DNA of 64,000 nucleotides, taken from NCBI RefSeq assembly GCF_022385335.1, contig NZ_CP092431.1, forward strand, positions 4,154,001 through 4,218,000, given 5' to 3'. The stretch comes from Streptomyces deccanensis. Lineage in GTDB: Bacteria; Actinomycetota; Actinomycetes; Streptomycetales; Streptomycetaceae. Positions 8,651 to 17,698 of this stretch are shown here, piece after piece. Below the pieces are notes generated by a model, which was given only the letters and a program-made list of their open reading frames with translations, was not told the origin of the DNA and made no database searches. Position numbers and translations under genes: made by a program. Within the stretch, counting starts at the first letter, position 1, and each line of letters opens with the position of its first letter.

Positions 8651-10090
8651 TCACCGGCCCTGCAAGCGGGCGGCTTCCGAGCGGGCCGTACCGAGCTTTC
8701 CGTAAAGGCGCCCCCCCGGGCACTCGGTCGCGAACCCGTCACGGTGGCCGGAGATCACGTTCAGTCGTACCTTCTTACCCTTTGGGTAGAGATTGCCGCC
8801 ACCAGAAGTCAGGTATGTCTTGCCCTTCGGGTTCGCCCCGTAAAGGCCGAGTTTCCAGGCTGTCAATTGCGCGATCGCCTTGACCGACACGGCGGGTGGC
8901 TTGGTGGTCCCGAAACTGCCGATGACCGCGATGCCCATGCTGTTGGTGTTGAAACCGAGGGTGTGGGCACCCATGACGGGCTTGGCGACACCACCCGCGC
9001 GCCCCTCGTAGATGTTTCCGCACTTGTCGACGAGGAAGTTGTAGCCGATGTCCCGCCAGCCGCTGCTCACGACGTGGTAGCGGTAGATACTGCGGATGAC
9101 GGACGGGGCCTGCGCGCACTTGTAGTTGTTGCCCGACGCGGTGTGGTGCACGAAGGCCGCGCTGACCCGCTTGGTGTACCGGAAGTCGCGCTCGCGCAGC
9201 TTCTCGTCGGCGCCCCAGCCGGCCCGCGTGACGATGCGGGGACGCGGACCGATGTACGGCTTCGCCCCGGGCACCGCGGTCGCCAGCCGTTCCACCGTCT
9301 CCTTGCGTGACAGCGCCGGGATCGTGGTGGAGCCGAGCGGCGCGAGGTCGGCGTTGACGGCGGAGGCGGCGGCCGACTCGACGGTCAGCGCGCCCAGCCT
9401 CGGGGTGTCCACGGTGCCGACGGGCGGGGGTTCCGCGACATGCGCGGCGCCCGTCACGGACGAGGGTCCCGCCGCGCCGTCGGAGGCCGCGACGCCGGGG
9501 TCGACCAGCTCCAGACGTAGGCCGTCCGGGAGCAGTTGGACACCCGGAGCGGCCGTACGGCCCCGGGTCTCGGCGCGTACGCGCACCTCGACGCCGTCCG
9601 AGTCGCCCACCCACAGCGGGGCGGTGGAGCCGCGCACCCGGCCCGAGGAGCGTTCGGCGGTGTCCGGGTCGGCGGCGTGCTCGTGGTTGTGCGTCTCGAC
9701 GTCCTGCCAACCGGACCAGCGGGCGGTGTCCGTCGCACGGGTACGGACCTGGACGCGGCCCTCCAGTTCGGCGTCCGGGTTGTCCCAGACGACGCCGACC
9801 AGGGAGAACGAGCGTACGTCCCGCTTGCCGAGACCCTGTTCGGGAGCGGCGGGGCCGAGGTTCCGGTCCACTCCGAGGGGGACGAGGGGGAGCGACTGGG
9901 TGCTGCCGGCCTCAGGGGCGAGCGCGAGCGGACGGGTGGGGGTCGAGGGCCGCGCCAGAGCCTGGATCGCCGTGGAGGACGAGTCCGTCGGGGTCGCCGC
10001 GGAGGCCGTCGCCGGGAGTGCCGCCGGGAGGGCGAGTGCCGCCGCGCAGGTGACGCCGATCGAGGACGCGAGGAATCGTGATCTACGCAT
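8651..10090 (-). CDS. Secreted N-acetylmuramoyl-L-alanine amidase (PGRP family)
   Basis: 479 residues. A Sec signal peptide (RRSRF, hydrophobic stretch, ATASA/AT near 31) is followed by about 250 residues of actinobacterial N-terminal extension, then a peptidoglycan-recognition/amidase_2 domain from about 285 to 470. The zinc ligands are visible: His in FVHHTASG (315/316), H449 in ISGHRDG and C457 in ECPGG. GWRDIGYNFLVD is the usual PGRP core. It should cut the bond between MurNAc and L-Ala in the wall. The start is the ATG at 10090; an imperfect inverted repeat GGACA-N14-TGTCC (10103-10126) lies just upstream and could be an operator. Confidence 0.92.
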   Translation of the reverse strand: MRRSRFLASSIGVTCAAALALPAALPATASAATPTDSSSTAIQALARPSTPTRPLALAPEAGSTQSLPLVPLGVDRNLGPAAPEQGLGKRDVRSFSLVGVVWDNPDAELEGRVQVRTRATDTARWSGWQDVETHNHEHAADPDTAERSSGRVRGSTAPLWVGDSDGVEVRVRAETRGRTAAPGVQLLPDGLRLELVDPGVAASDGAAGPSSVTGAAHVAEPPPVGTVDTPRLGALTVESAAASAVNADLAPLGSTTIPALSRKETVERLATAVPGAKPYIGPRPRIVTRAGWGADEKLRERDFRYTKRVSAAFVHHTASGNNYKCAQAPSVIRSIYRYHVVSSGWRDIGYNFLVDKCGNIYEGRAGGVAKPVMGAHTLGFNTNSMGIAVIGSFGTTKPPAVSVKAIAQLTAWKLGLYGANPKGKTYLTSGGGNLYPKGKKVRLNVISGHRDGFATECPGGRLYGKLGTARSEAARLQGR

Positions 10091-10228
10091 GTGTCTGATC
10101 CTGGACATAGTCATACATATCTGTCCATCGCGGAATTGACGGCCCGTCGGCTCCGCTCCGCCGAACCGGTTAGCCTTCCGGTCCTCCCGGGCCCGTGGGC
10201 GCGACGGTCCCCGCGTACGCTTACGCGG

Positions 10229-10984
10229 ATGAACGCCACCGACCGCACCCCTGCCGACCTGCTGCGATCCGCGCTGGCCGCGGACCCCGCGCGCCCGCTG
10301 GTGACCTTCTACGACGACGCCACGGGCGAACGGGTCGAATTGTCCGTGGCCACCTTCGCCAATTGGGTGGCCAAGACCGCCAACCTCCTCCAGGGCGAGT
10401 TGTCCGCGGAGCCCGGCGACCGGGTCGCGCTGCTGCTGCCGGCCCACTGGCAGACGGCGGTGTGGCTGCTCGCGTGTTCGTCGGTGGGGGTGGTCGCCGA
10501 GGTCGGCGGGGACCCGGCGGCGGCCGACCTCGTGGTGAGCGGCCCGGACACGCTGGACGCGGCCCGGGCGTGCTCCGGGGAACGCGTCGCGCTCGCGCTG
10601 CGGCCGCTCGGCGGGCGGTTCCCGCAGGTGCCCGCCGGGTTCGCCGACTACGCCGTCGAGGTGCCCTCGCAGGGGGACCGGTTCGTGGCGTACGCGCCGG
10701 TGGATCCCGAGGAGGCGGCGCTCGTCGTGGCCGGGCGGGAGTTCAGCGGGGCCGAGGTCGTGGAGCGGGCCCGGGCCGACGCGGCCGGGCTGGGGCTGAC
10801 GGGGCCGGGGTCACGGCTGCTGTCGGGGCTCGGGTACGACACGTGGGAGGGGCTGGCCGCGGGGTTGTACGGGCCGCTCGCCAGTGGGGGGTCCGTGGTG
10901 TTGTGCCGGCACCTGGAGTCGGTGGGCGAGGACGCGCTCGCCAAGCGGATCGAGAGCGAGCGGGTCACTTCGGTCTCTCGGTGA
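10229..10984 (+). CDS. TIGR03089 family protein (truncated AMP-ligase-like)
   Basis: 251 residues starting at the ATG at 10229. It resembles the N-terminal part of acyl-CoA synthetases: a VTFYDDATGERVELS start, LSVATFANWVAKTANLL, then PGDRVALLLPAHWQTAVWLLA. It lacks the adenylate-forming core motifs and the C-terminal domain. This is the known short actinobacterial family TIGR03089, whose function I do not know. It is divergent from the amidase gene; the stretch between contains the candidate operator noted there. Confidence 0.85.
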   Translation: MNATDRTPADLLRSALAADPARPLVTFYDDATGERVELSVATFANWVAKTANLLQGELSAEPGDRVALLLPAHWQTAVWLLACSSVGVVAEVGGDPAAADLVVSGPDTLDAARACSGERVALALRPLGGRFPQVPAGFADYAVEVPSQGDRFVAYAPVDPEEAALVVAGREFSGAEVVERARADAAGLGLTGPGSRLLSGLGYDTWEGLAAGLYGPLASGGSVVLCRHLESVGEDALAKRIESERVTSVSR

Positions 10985-11050
10985 CGTGTTCTGGGCGGTT
11001 TGTGCGCGATGACGCCGTGGGGGCGAGGTCGGTGGGCGGCTGCGGGTGCC

Positions 11051-11120
11051 TCGTGGTTGCTCGCGCCCACGCGGCGGAGCCGCATGTGTCACAGCCCCGC
11101 GCCCCTGAAGGGCGCGGCTG
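11051..11120. repeat. Intergenic palindromic repeat, diverged copy
   Basis: Variant of the dispersed family: tcgtggttgctcgcgcccac, then gcggcggagccgc, then cagccccgcgcccct followed by gaagggcgcggctg. It lies in the 266-bp gap between the TIGR03089 gene and the first LCP gene, which otherwise holds no gene. Confidence 0.65.
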
Positions 11121-11250
11121 CCCTGGCCCCTCAGCCTCATGGCGCCGCCCCGTCCCCCATTCGGCCTAGCCCCGGCCGCCCCCCTGCCCCCTCCCGCGCC
11201 ATCGTCGTAGGAGCAACGACTCGCTCGTACGCCGTGAGGGGTGGCCGGAA

Positions 11251-12447
11251 GTGGACGACGTCGGAGGGCAGGCGCGTGGGCTGGGGCCCGGTGCGGGCGG
11301 TACGCCCACCGGGCTCGGGCCCCGGCGTCGGCGTCGACGGCGCTGGGGGCGGTGGGTGGCGAGCGGCGCCGCCCTGATGGTCGTCGGAGCCCTGGGGGTG
11401 GGCTGGGCGGCGTACCAGAAGCTGGACGGGAACATCACCTCGGACCGGTCGGCGGCGGACGAGCTGGCGCGGTACGAGAAGGAGCGGCCGACGGCGCTGG
11501 TCCGGGGCGCGCAGAACATCCTCGTCATCGGGTCGGACTCGCGGTCGGGGGACGAGAACAGCGAGTACGGACGCGATTCGGGCACCGAGCGCTCCGACAC
11601 GACGATCCTGCTGCATCTCGCGGCGGACCGGCGCAGCGCGACCGCGGTGTCGCTGCCCCGGGATCTGATGGTGGACGTGCCGAGTTGCCGGCGGCCGGAC
11701 GGCAGTCGCACCGAACCGGTGTTCACCATGCTCAACTACGCGTTCCAGAGCGGCGGTTCGGCCTGCACGATTCGGACGGTCGAGCGGATGACGGATATTC
11801 GTGTCGACCATCACATCGTGGTGGACTTCCGCGGCTTCAAGGAGATGGTCGACGCCGTGGACGGGGTCGAGGTGTGTCTCGCCGAACCCATTCACGACAA
11901 ACAGGCCGAACTGCGTCTGCCTGCGGGCAGGGTGAAGCTCGACGGGGAAGAGGCACTGGGATATGTGCGGGCCCGCAAGTCACTGGGCGACGGCAGCGAC
12001 ACCGAGCGGATGGACCGGCAGCAGCGTTTCCTCGCGGCGTTGGCGGCGAAGGTACGCGGCAATGACGTCCTGCTGAATCCCGTGAAGCTCTATCCGGTGC
12101 TCGACGCGGCCACCTCGTCGCTCACCACGGACCCGGGTCTGGCGAGTCTGCGCGGGCTCTACGACCTGGTGCGCGGCCTGCGTACGATCCCCATGGAAAA
12201 GGTGCAATTCCTCACCGTTCCCCGGAAGTCGTATGCGTACGACGCCAATCGTGACGAGCTCGTCGAGCCCGCGGCGCGGAGCCTTTTCGCACGGTTGCGC
12301 GCCGACGCACCCGTGGCGGTGGCGCGAGAACTGCCGGACGGGGCCCGGGAAGGGCATTCGGAAGAGCTTTCGGGAAGCCTCTCCGGGACACCGGATCCGG
12401 TACCGACTTTCCGTGGCAGTACGGCCGCCGAGGAGGACTGCGGATGA
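11251..12447 (+). CDS. LCP (LytR-CpsA-Psr) family envelope polymer transferase 1
   Basis: 398 residues. A basic cytoplasmic head (RRRRRRRWGRW), one membrane segment (about 35-55), then the extracellular LCP domain: ILVIGSDSR near 90, SDTTILLHLAADR, SLPRDLMVDVP near 136, and EEALGYVRARKSLGDGSD near 235. The conserved Asp and Arg residues that bind the polyprenyl pyrophosphate and magnesium are kept. LCP enzymes move teichoic acid, arabinogalactan-type or capsule polymers from lipid carrier to peptidoglycan. The start is a GTG preceded by GAGGGG. It has no LytR_C domain. First of five LCP genes in 9.3 kb. Confidence 0.93.
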   Translation: MDDVGGQARGLGPGAGGTPTGLGPRRRRRRRWGRWVASGAALMVVGALGVGWAAYQKLDGNITSDRSAADELARYEKERPTALVRGAQNILVIGSDSRSGDENSEYGRDSGTERSDTTILLHLAADRRSATAVSLPRDLMVDVPSCRRPDGSRTEPVFTMLNYAFQSGGSACTIRTVERMTDIRVDHHIVVDFRGFKEMVDAVDGVEVCLAEPIHDKQAELRLPAGRVKLDGEEALGYVRARKSLGDGSDTERMDRQQRFLAALAAKVRGNDVLLNPVKLYPVLDAATSSLTTDPGLASLRGLYDLVRGLRTIPMEKVQFLTVPRKSYAYDANRDELVEPAARSLFARLRADAPVAVARELPDGAREGHSEELSGSLSGTPDPVPTFRGSTAAEEDCG

Positions 12448-12691
12448 CTCCGGGAGGGTTCCGCAGGTAAAGCACACGTCAACAGCAGGAACAAATGCTC
12501 TAGGAAATGGGCGGATTGCCCGGTTGTAGGGACGTGCAATTTGTCACCGCCGTCGCTCGGCGCCTGATCGTGCGGCTAGTGTGAGCGATCCGGTGTGTCA
12601 GGCCTTCCGGTCACGCACCACTTGCATCGAGACCCGAGCGTCTTTTGAGGGGGAAGACGCCGCGTGGCCCCGACGGAGGAATCAGACAACC

Positions 12692-14440
12692 GTGGACGCG
12701 CAAGGCCGTGGGCGGGCGGACGACATCGACCCCGCAGACCAGTGGGTACTCAACCCGAACACCGGTGAATACGAACTGCGACTGACTCCTTCCGCACCGC
12801 AGTCGGCGGTGCCGAGGCCGCGTCGGGCCGCGCCCGCCGGGGCGGGGGCCAGGGCCGCGGGCGGCACGTCCACGCGCTCCGCGTCGGCGGGCACGGACAC
12901 CCGGGAGATCCCCGACACGCTGCCGGGACCCCGGCGCCGGCGGGGCACGCCCGAGGAGGAGCCGCTGCCGGGCCGCCGGACCGGCCGGGGCAAGACGAAG
13001 CCCAAGAAGTCGACGGGCAAGCGGATACTGGTGTGGACGGGCGGCACGCTGGCCTTCGTGCTGGTCGGGGTGAGCGCCGCGGGCTACCTCTACTACCAGC
13101 ACCTCAACAACAACATCCAGAAGATCTCGGACGACGGCGCGAGCACCGGCGGCTTCAGCAAGGACCGGGCGATCAACCTGCTGGTGATCGGCACGGACAA
13201 GCGGACCGGCGCGGGCAACGGGAGTTACGGCGACAAGGACAGCGTCGGCCACGCCGACACCACGATCCTGCTGCACGTCTCCAAGGACCGTTCGAACGCC
13301 ACCGCGATGAGCATCCCGCGCGACATGATCGTGGACATCCCCGACTGCCCGACCGAGCAGGAGGACGGCTCGGAGAAGAACATCCCGGGCACCTCCGACG
13401 TCCGGTTCAACACGAGCCTCGGTCAGGACGGCCGCACCCCGAGCTGCACGATGCGCACGGTCACCGAGCTGACCGGGATCACGCCCGACCACTTCATGGT
13501 GGCCGACTTCAACGCGGTGAAGACGCTCTCCACGGCCATCGGCGGTGTCGAGGTGTGTCTGGAGAAGGACATCAAGGACACCAAGTCCAAGCTGGACCTC
13601 AGCGCGGGCAAGCACCGCATCGAGGGCGAGGAGGCGCTGGCCTTCCTGCGCACCCGTTACAGCGTCGGTCTCGGCAGCGACCTGAGCCGGATCGAGTTGC
13701 AGCAGCAGTTCCTCAGCTCGATGATCCGCCAGATGAAGTCGCAGGACACGCTCACCGACCCGACGAAGGTGGTGAACCTCGCCGAGGCCGCCACCAAGGC
13801 ACTGTCCGTCGACTCCAGGATCACAGACATCAAGAAGCTGGCCTCGCTCGGCCAGGAGGTCGGCAAGGTGAAGACGAAGAACATCACCTTCACCACCGTG
13901 CCGGTCGTCGACAACACCGACGGCGCGACCGTACTGCCCACGCCGGGCAAGGCCGAGCAGCTCTTCGAGACCATCAGGAACGACATCTCGCTCACCGAGG
14001 TGAAGAAGCAGGCCAAGGAGAAGGAGGCCGCGAAGCTCAAGGGCAAGCGCGCCGACGCCTCCGAGGTCCGGGTCAGCGTCTACAACGGCGGTGCCAAGGC
14101 CGGCAGCGCACAGGCGACGCTCAGTTGGCTGCAGAACGATGTCGGCGTGACCAAGTCGAGCCAGCTCGGCAACGCCGACAAGACGTTGAAGAAGACGACC
14201 CTCGCGTACGACCCCGACCAGGCCGACCAGGCGCGCAAGCTGGCCGACCTCATGGGTCTGTCCGCGTCCGCGCTGAAGCCGGGCGAGGGCAACAGCGAGA
14301 CCAACTCCCAGGGCCTGCCCTCGATGGTGCTGACCCTGGGCGAGGACTTCAAGGGAGCCGGGGTGCCGCTGAGTGGGGGCTCGGCGACGGATCTGGACGT
14401 CCAGAAGAACACCGCGGACAAGGAAAAGTGCGCCAGCTGA
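12692..14440 (+). CDS. LCP family envelope polymer transferase 2 (with LytR_C domain)
   Basis: 582 residues from the GTG at 12692; a GGAGG lies 12 nt upstream, slightly far. The cytoplasmic N-terminus is long and Pro/Arg/Gly rich with a conserved-looking ADQWVLNPNTGEYELRL near 15-31. The membrane segment is about 112-135, and the LCP domain about 165-375 (LLVIGTDKR, ADTTILLHVSKDR, SIPRDMIVDIP, EEALAFLRTRYSVGLGSD). A LytR_C domain follows at about 456-545 (VRVSVYNGGAKAGSAQ). The gap before it (12448-12691) holds no gene. Confidence 0.94.
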   Translation: MDAQGRGRADDIDPADQWVLNPNTGEYELRLTPSAPQSAVPRPRRAAPAGAGARAAGGTSTRSASAGTDTREIPDTLPGPRRRRGTPEEEPLPGRRTGRGKTKPKKSTGKRILVWTGGTLAFVLVGVSAAGYLYYQHLNNNIQKISDDGASTGGFSKDRAINLLVIGTDKRTGAGNGSYGDKDSVGHADTTILLHVSKDRSNATAMSIPRDMIVDIPDCPTEQEDGSEKNIPGTSDVRFNTSLGQDGRTPSCTMRTVTELTGITPDHFMVADFNAVKTLSTAIGGVEVCLEKDIKDTKSKLDLSAGKHRIEGEEALAFLRTRYSVGLGSDLSRIELQQQFLSSMIRQMKSQDTLTDPTKVVNLAEAATKALSVDSRITDIKKLASLGQEVGKVKTKNITFTTVPVVDNTDGATVLPTPGKAEQLFETIRNDISLTEVKKQAKEKEAAKLKGKRADASEVRVSVYNGGAKAGSAQATLSWLQNDVGVTKSSQLGNADKTLKKTTLAYDPDQADQARKLADLMGLSASALKPGEGNSETNSQGLPSMVLTLGEDFKGAGVPLSGGSATDLDVQKNTADKEKCAS

Positions 14441-14727
14441 TGACCTGACGGGGTCGTGGCGCGTCTAACCCGACGCGAGCAGCAAGACAGTCGAAAGATC
14501 CGGTGGTGCACCGGGCGGGCGCGAGGAGGCCCCCGCCCGGTCGGTTCCGAATGTCGTCGAAGTGCCGTGGGGCGGCGAGTGCCGCTGTGCCGAACCGTGT
14601 CCGCATGTCATCCGGTCGGAACACATGACGCGTTCAACAGAACATGAGTACATCCCGGTTGGGTTCTCGACGGTCCAACAGGAGGCGGGGACGGCCCCGC
14701 CACGGCAGGGTGGGGAGGGGCAGGGAG

Positions 14728-16440
14728 ATGGTACGGAGCGACGTGCGCGGGGACGGGGGGCGACCGCGTGTCGACGAACCCGGCGAGCGGGACGGGGACC
14801 TGGATCCGAAGGAGGGCGACTCCTCCGGCTCGGATCCGAAGGAGGGCGACTCGTCCGGCTCGGACGGCGACGCGGATGTCAGGGTCCCCGGGCAGGGCGG
14901 ACGGAAGCGCCGCGACGGCGGCGGTGGTGGCGGACGGGGGCGCGCGAAGGCCCCCGGGAGGCCCCGGCGCAGACGGGTGCTGCGCTGGTCGGCGACGGTC
15001 CTGGCGGTCGTGATACTCGGCACCGCGGGTGCCGGTTATCTCTACTACCAGCACCTCAACGGCAACATCAAGAGGGAGAAGCTGAACCTCGGCGACACGA
15101 AGATCGCCGAGCCGACGCCGAACGCGGCCGGCCAGACCCCGCTGAACATCCTGCTGATCGGTTCGGACGCGCGGGACACCGCGGAGAACCAGAAACTCGG
15201 CGGCGCCAAGGAGAACTTCAACGGGCCGGCGCTGGCCGACGTCCAGATGCTGCTGCACCTGTCCGCGGACCGCACCAACATGTCGGTCGTCAGCATGCCC
15301 CGTGACACCCTGCTGGACATCCCCAAGTGCACCGACCCGGACAGCGGTGAGGTGTACGAGGCGCTCACCCATGTGATGACGAACCAGTCGCTGGAGCGCG
15401 GTGGACCCGGCTGCTCGGTCGCCACCTGGGAGAAGCTGACCGGGATCCGCATCGACCACTTCATGATGGTCGACTTCTCCGGTGTGGTGTCGATGGCCGA
15501 CGCGATCGGCGGGGTGCCGGTGTGCGTGGACGCCAACATCTACTCGCACACCAGCGACGGCAAGGGCTCGGGGCTCAAGCTGAAGGAGGGCACCACCTAC
15601 ATCCAGGGCAAGCAGGCCCTGCAGTGGCTGCGTACCCGGTACGGCTTCGAGGACGGCAGCGACATCGCGCGCGCCAAGGCCCAGCACCAGTACATGAACG
15701 CGATGGTCCGCGAGCTGCGCGAGAACGCCACGATCACCAACCCGAACAAGCTGCGCAGGCTCGCCGAGGAGGCCACCGACGCGCTCACCGTCGACGAGGG
15801 CCTCGGCGACGTCGCCGAGCTCTACGACCTCAGCATGGAACTGCGCAAGGTCGAGCCGGCCCGGATCACGATGACGACGATGCCGTACACGTACTCCGGC
15901 GCGCGCGTCGTGCCGAAGGAGGGCGACGCGGAGAAGCTGTTCCGGCTGGTGCGTGAGGACATCGCCCTGGACGGCAAGGACAAGAAGAAGACCACCACCG
16001 AGGACGCGACGTCCGACGATCCGGCGGCGGCGAAGGACGAGATCGGGGTGCTGGTGGTCAACGGCACCATGACCTCCACCCTCGCCCCGGTCGCGGGTCG
16101 CGCGCACACGGTGTCCCAACTGCTCGTCGAGGACGGCTTCGCCAAGTCCTCGTCCGACGCTGCCACCGCGACCACCGAGGACAAGACGGTCGTGCGCTAC
16201 CCGAGCGCCGACCTGGAGGGTGACGCCCAGGCGGTCGCCAAGGCCCTCGGCATTCCGCTGGGTCAGGTGGAGAAGTCCACGAACGTCAGCGGTGTCACGC
16301 TCGTCGTCGGCGCCGACTGGCGCGAGGGGAAGACGTACGAGGCCGAGAAGGAGGACGACACGACTCCGAAGTCGGCGGACGCCCTCAACGGCGCGAACAA
16401 GGAAGCCTGCATGAAGGTCAATCCGGCGTTCACCTGGTGA
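14728..16440 (+). CDS. LCP family envelope polymer transferase 3 (with LytR_C domain)
   Basis: 570 residues from the ATG at 14728, chosen for the GGGAGGGG site just upstream; an in-frame ATG at 14644 has none. The charged N-terminal tail contains a perfect tandem duplication, DPKEGDSSGS twice. The membrane segment is about 86-108. The LCP domain includes LLIGSDARD, LADVQMLLHL, SMPRDTLLDIP and QALQWLRTRYGFEDGSD; LytR_C is at about 436-530. Gene 2 shares the YYQHLN motif after the membrane segment, which suggests a local duplication. The gene ends just before a 16-bp-stem terminator. The 14441-14727 gap holds no gene. Confidence 0.94.
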   Translation: MVRSDVRGDGGRPRVDEPGERDGDLDPKEGDSSGSDPKEGDSSGSDGDADVRVPGQGGRKRRDGGGGGGRGRAKAPGRPRRRRVLRWSATVLAVVILGTAGAGYLYYQHLNGNIKREKLNLGDTKIAEPTPNAAGQTPLNILLIGSDARDTAENQKLGGAKENFNGPALADVQMLLHLSADRTNMSVVSMPRDTLLDIPKCTDPDSGEVYEALTHVMTNQSLERGGPGCSVATWEKLTGIRIDHFMMVDFSGVVSMADAIGGVPVCVDANIYSHTSDGKGSGLKLKEGTTYIQGKQALQWLRTRYGFEDGSDIARAKAQHQYMNAMVRELRENATITNPNKLRRLAEEATDALTVDEGLGDVAELYDLSMELRKVEPARITMTTMPYTYSGARVVPKEGDAEKLFRLVREDIALDGKDKKKTTTEDATSDDPAAAKDEIGVLVVNGTMTSTLAPVAGRAHTVSQLLVEDGFAKSSSDAATATTEDKTVVRYPSADLEGDAQAVAKALGIPLGQVEKSTNVSGVTLVVGADWREGKTYEAEKEDDTTPKSADALNGANKEACMKVNPAFTW

Positions 16441-16454
16441 GTGCCCGGAACGTC

Positions 16455-16492
16455 GAGCGGGGCCCCTCCCGGCAGTGGGAGGGGCCCCGCTC
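16455..16492. terminator. Bidirectional terminator between LCP3 and the glycosyltransferase
   Basis: Perfect 16-bp stem GAGCGGGGCCCCTCCC / GGGAGGGGCCCCGCTC around the loop ggcagt, lying between convergent genes that end at 16440 and 16513. There is no U-tract, as is normal for Streptomyces hairpin terminators. Confidence 0.9.
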
Positions 16493-16512
16493 GTACGTGC
16501 TCCGTGCTCGGC

Positions 16513-17541
16513 TCAGCTCTCGGTCAGCACCGCCGGGCGGCGGGAGGCGATGACCTTCTTCGCCAGCGATCTGGGGCTGGTGAGGAAGCCGAAGCCCCAC
16601 GACATGTGCATGGTGGCGAGGGCGACGGGGATCTGCAGGCGGGCCTTGAGCGGCAGCCCCTTGCCCGCCGGGATCGAGCCCGCGACGATCGCCGCGAGGT
16701 AGCCGCCGGGGACGACGAAGCCCAGCGGGGTCAGCAGGGCGCCCACCAGGGTGCCGGCCACGATCGCGCACACCGCGGTCGGCGGGGCGAGGTAGCGCAG
16801 GTTGATGGAGCCCTCGTGGTAGCGGGCGACCACGTGCCGCCAGCGCCCGTAGTCCTTGTACTGCTTGGCGAGCGCCTTCACGCTGGGCCGGGGCCGGTAC
16901 GACACCCGCAGCTCGGGCGAGAACCAGATGAGGCCGCCCGCCTCGCGGATGCGGAAGTTCAGCTCCCAGTCCTGGGCGCGGATGAACTCCACGTTGTAGC
17001 CGCCCTGCCGCTCCAGCGCCTCGCGCCGGAAGACACCCAGATAGACCGTTTCCGCCGGTCCCGCCTCGCCGCCCGTGTGGAAGGCGGCGTTGCCGACACC
17101 GATCTTCGAGGTCATCGCGGCGGCGACCGCGTGCTCCCAGTCGTTCTCGCCCTCGGCGTGCATGATGCCGCCGACGTTCTGCGCGCCGGTCTCCTCCAGG
17201 AGCCGTACGGCGGTGGCGATGTAGTTCGGCGAGAGGATGCCGTGGCCGTCGACGCGGACCACGATCGGGTGGCGGGAGGCCTTGATCGCGGCGTTGAGCG
17301 CGGCGGGCGTACGGCCGGTGGGGTTCGGGACGGTGTGCACGCGCGGGTCCTCGGCCACGAGCTGGGCCGCGATCTCGTCCGTGCGGTCCTTGGACGGACC
17401 GAGGGCGATCACGACCTCCATCTCGCCGGCGTACTCCTGCGCGAGGATCGCTTGGACGGCTCCGCGCAGATGCCGCTCCTCGTCGAGGACGGGCATGATC
17501 ACGGACACGGCGGGGAGCTGCACGTCGGGCTTGGCGTTCAT
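16513..17541 (-). CDS. Family 2 glycosyltransferase with C-terminal membrane segments
   Basis: 342 residues. GT-A fold: VSVIMPVLDEERHL at 13-26, ALGPSKDRT near 48, VRVDGHGILSPNY near 95 (the DxD-like site reads DGH), and the acceptor-side FIRAQDWELNFRIR near 190. Hydrophobic stretches in the last 90 residues (AVCAIVAGTLVGALL, GYLAAIVAG) anchor it in the membrane. It resembles succinoglycan/ExoA-type transferases. It is encoded opposite to the LCP genes on both sides and is likely to build part of the polymer they attach; this last point is inference from position. Confidence 0.9.
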   Translation of the reverse strand: MNAKPDVQLPAVSVIMPVLDEERHLRGAVQAILAQEYAGEMEVVIALGPSKDRTDEIAAQLVAEDPRVHTVPNPTGRTPAALNAAIKASRHPIVVRVDGHGILSPNYIATAVRLLEETGAQNVGGIMHAEGENDWEHAVAAAMTSKIGVGNAAFHTGGEAGPAETVYLGVFRREALERQGGYNVEFIRAQDWELNFRIREAGGLIWFSPELRVSYRPRPSVKALAKQYKDYGRWRHVVARYHEGSINLRYLAPPTAVCAIVAGTLVGALLTPLGFVVPGGYLAAIVAGSIPAGKGLPLKARLQIPVALATMHMSWGFGFLTSPRSLAKKVIASRRPAVLTES

Positions 17542-17698
17542 AGGGGGCTCACGTTACCGCGAACGGGGGACACGAACGCGCGCCGCCCGGTCGCGTACGC
17601 GGGGCACGGATTCCGGGACCCTACGGTGCTCAAGGTTCTCTGGCTTCTCCCTCCTCTTCGCCCCCCTTCTCCCGACCGGTCTCGCGGAGGTGTCCCCC

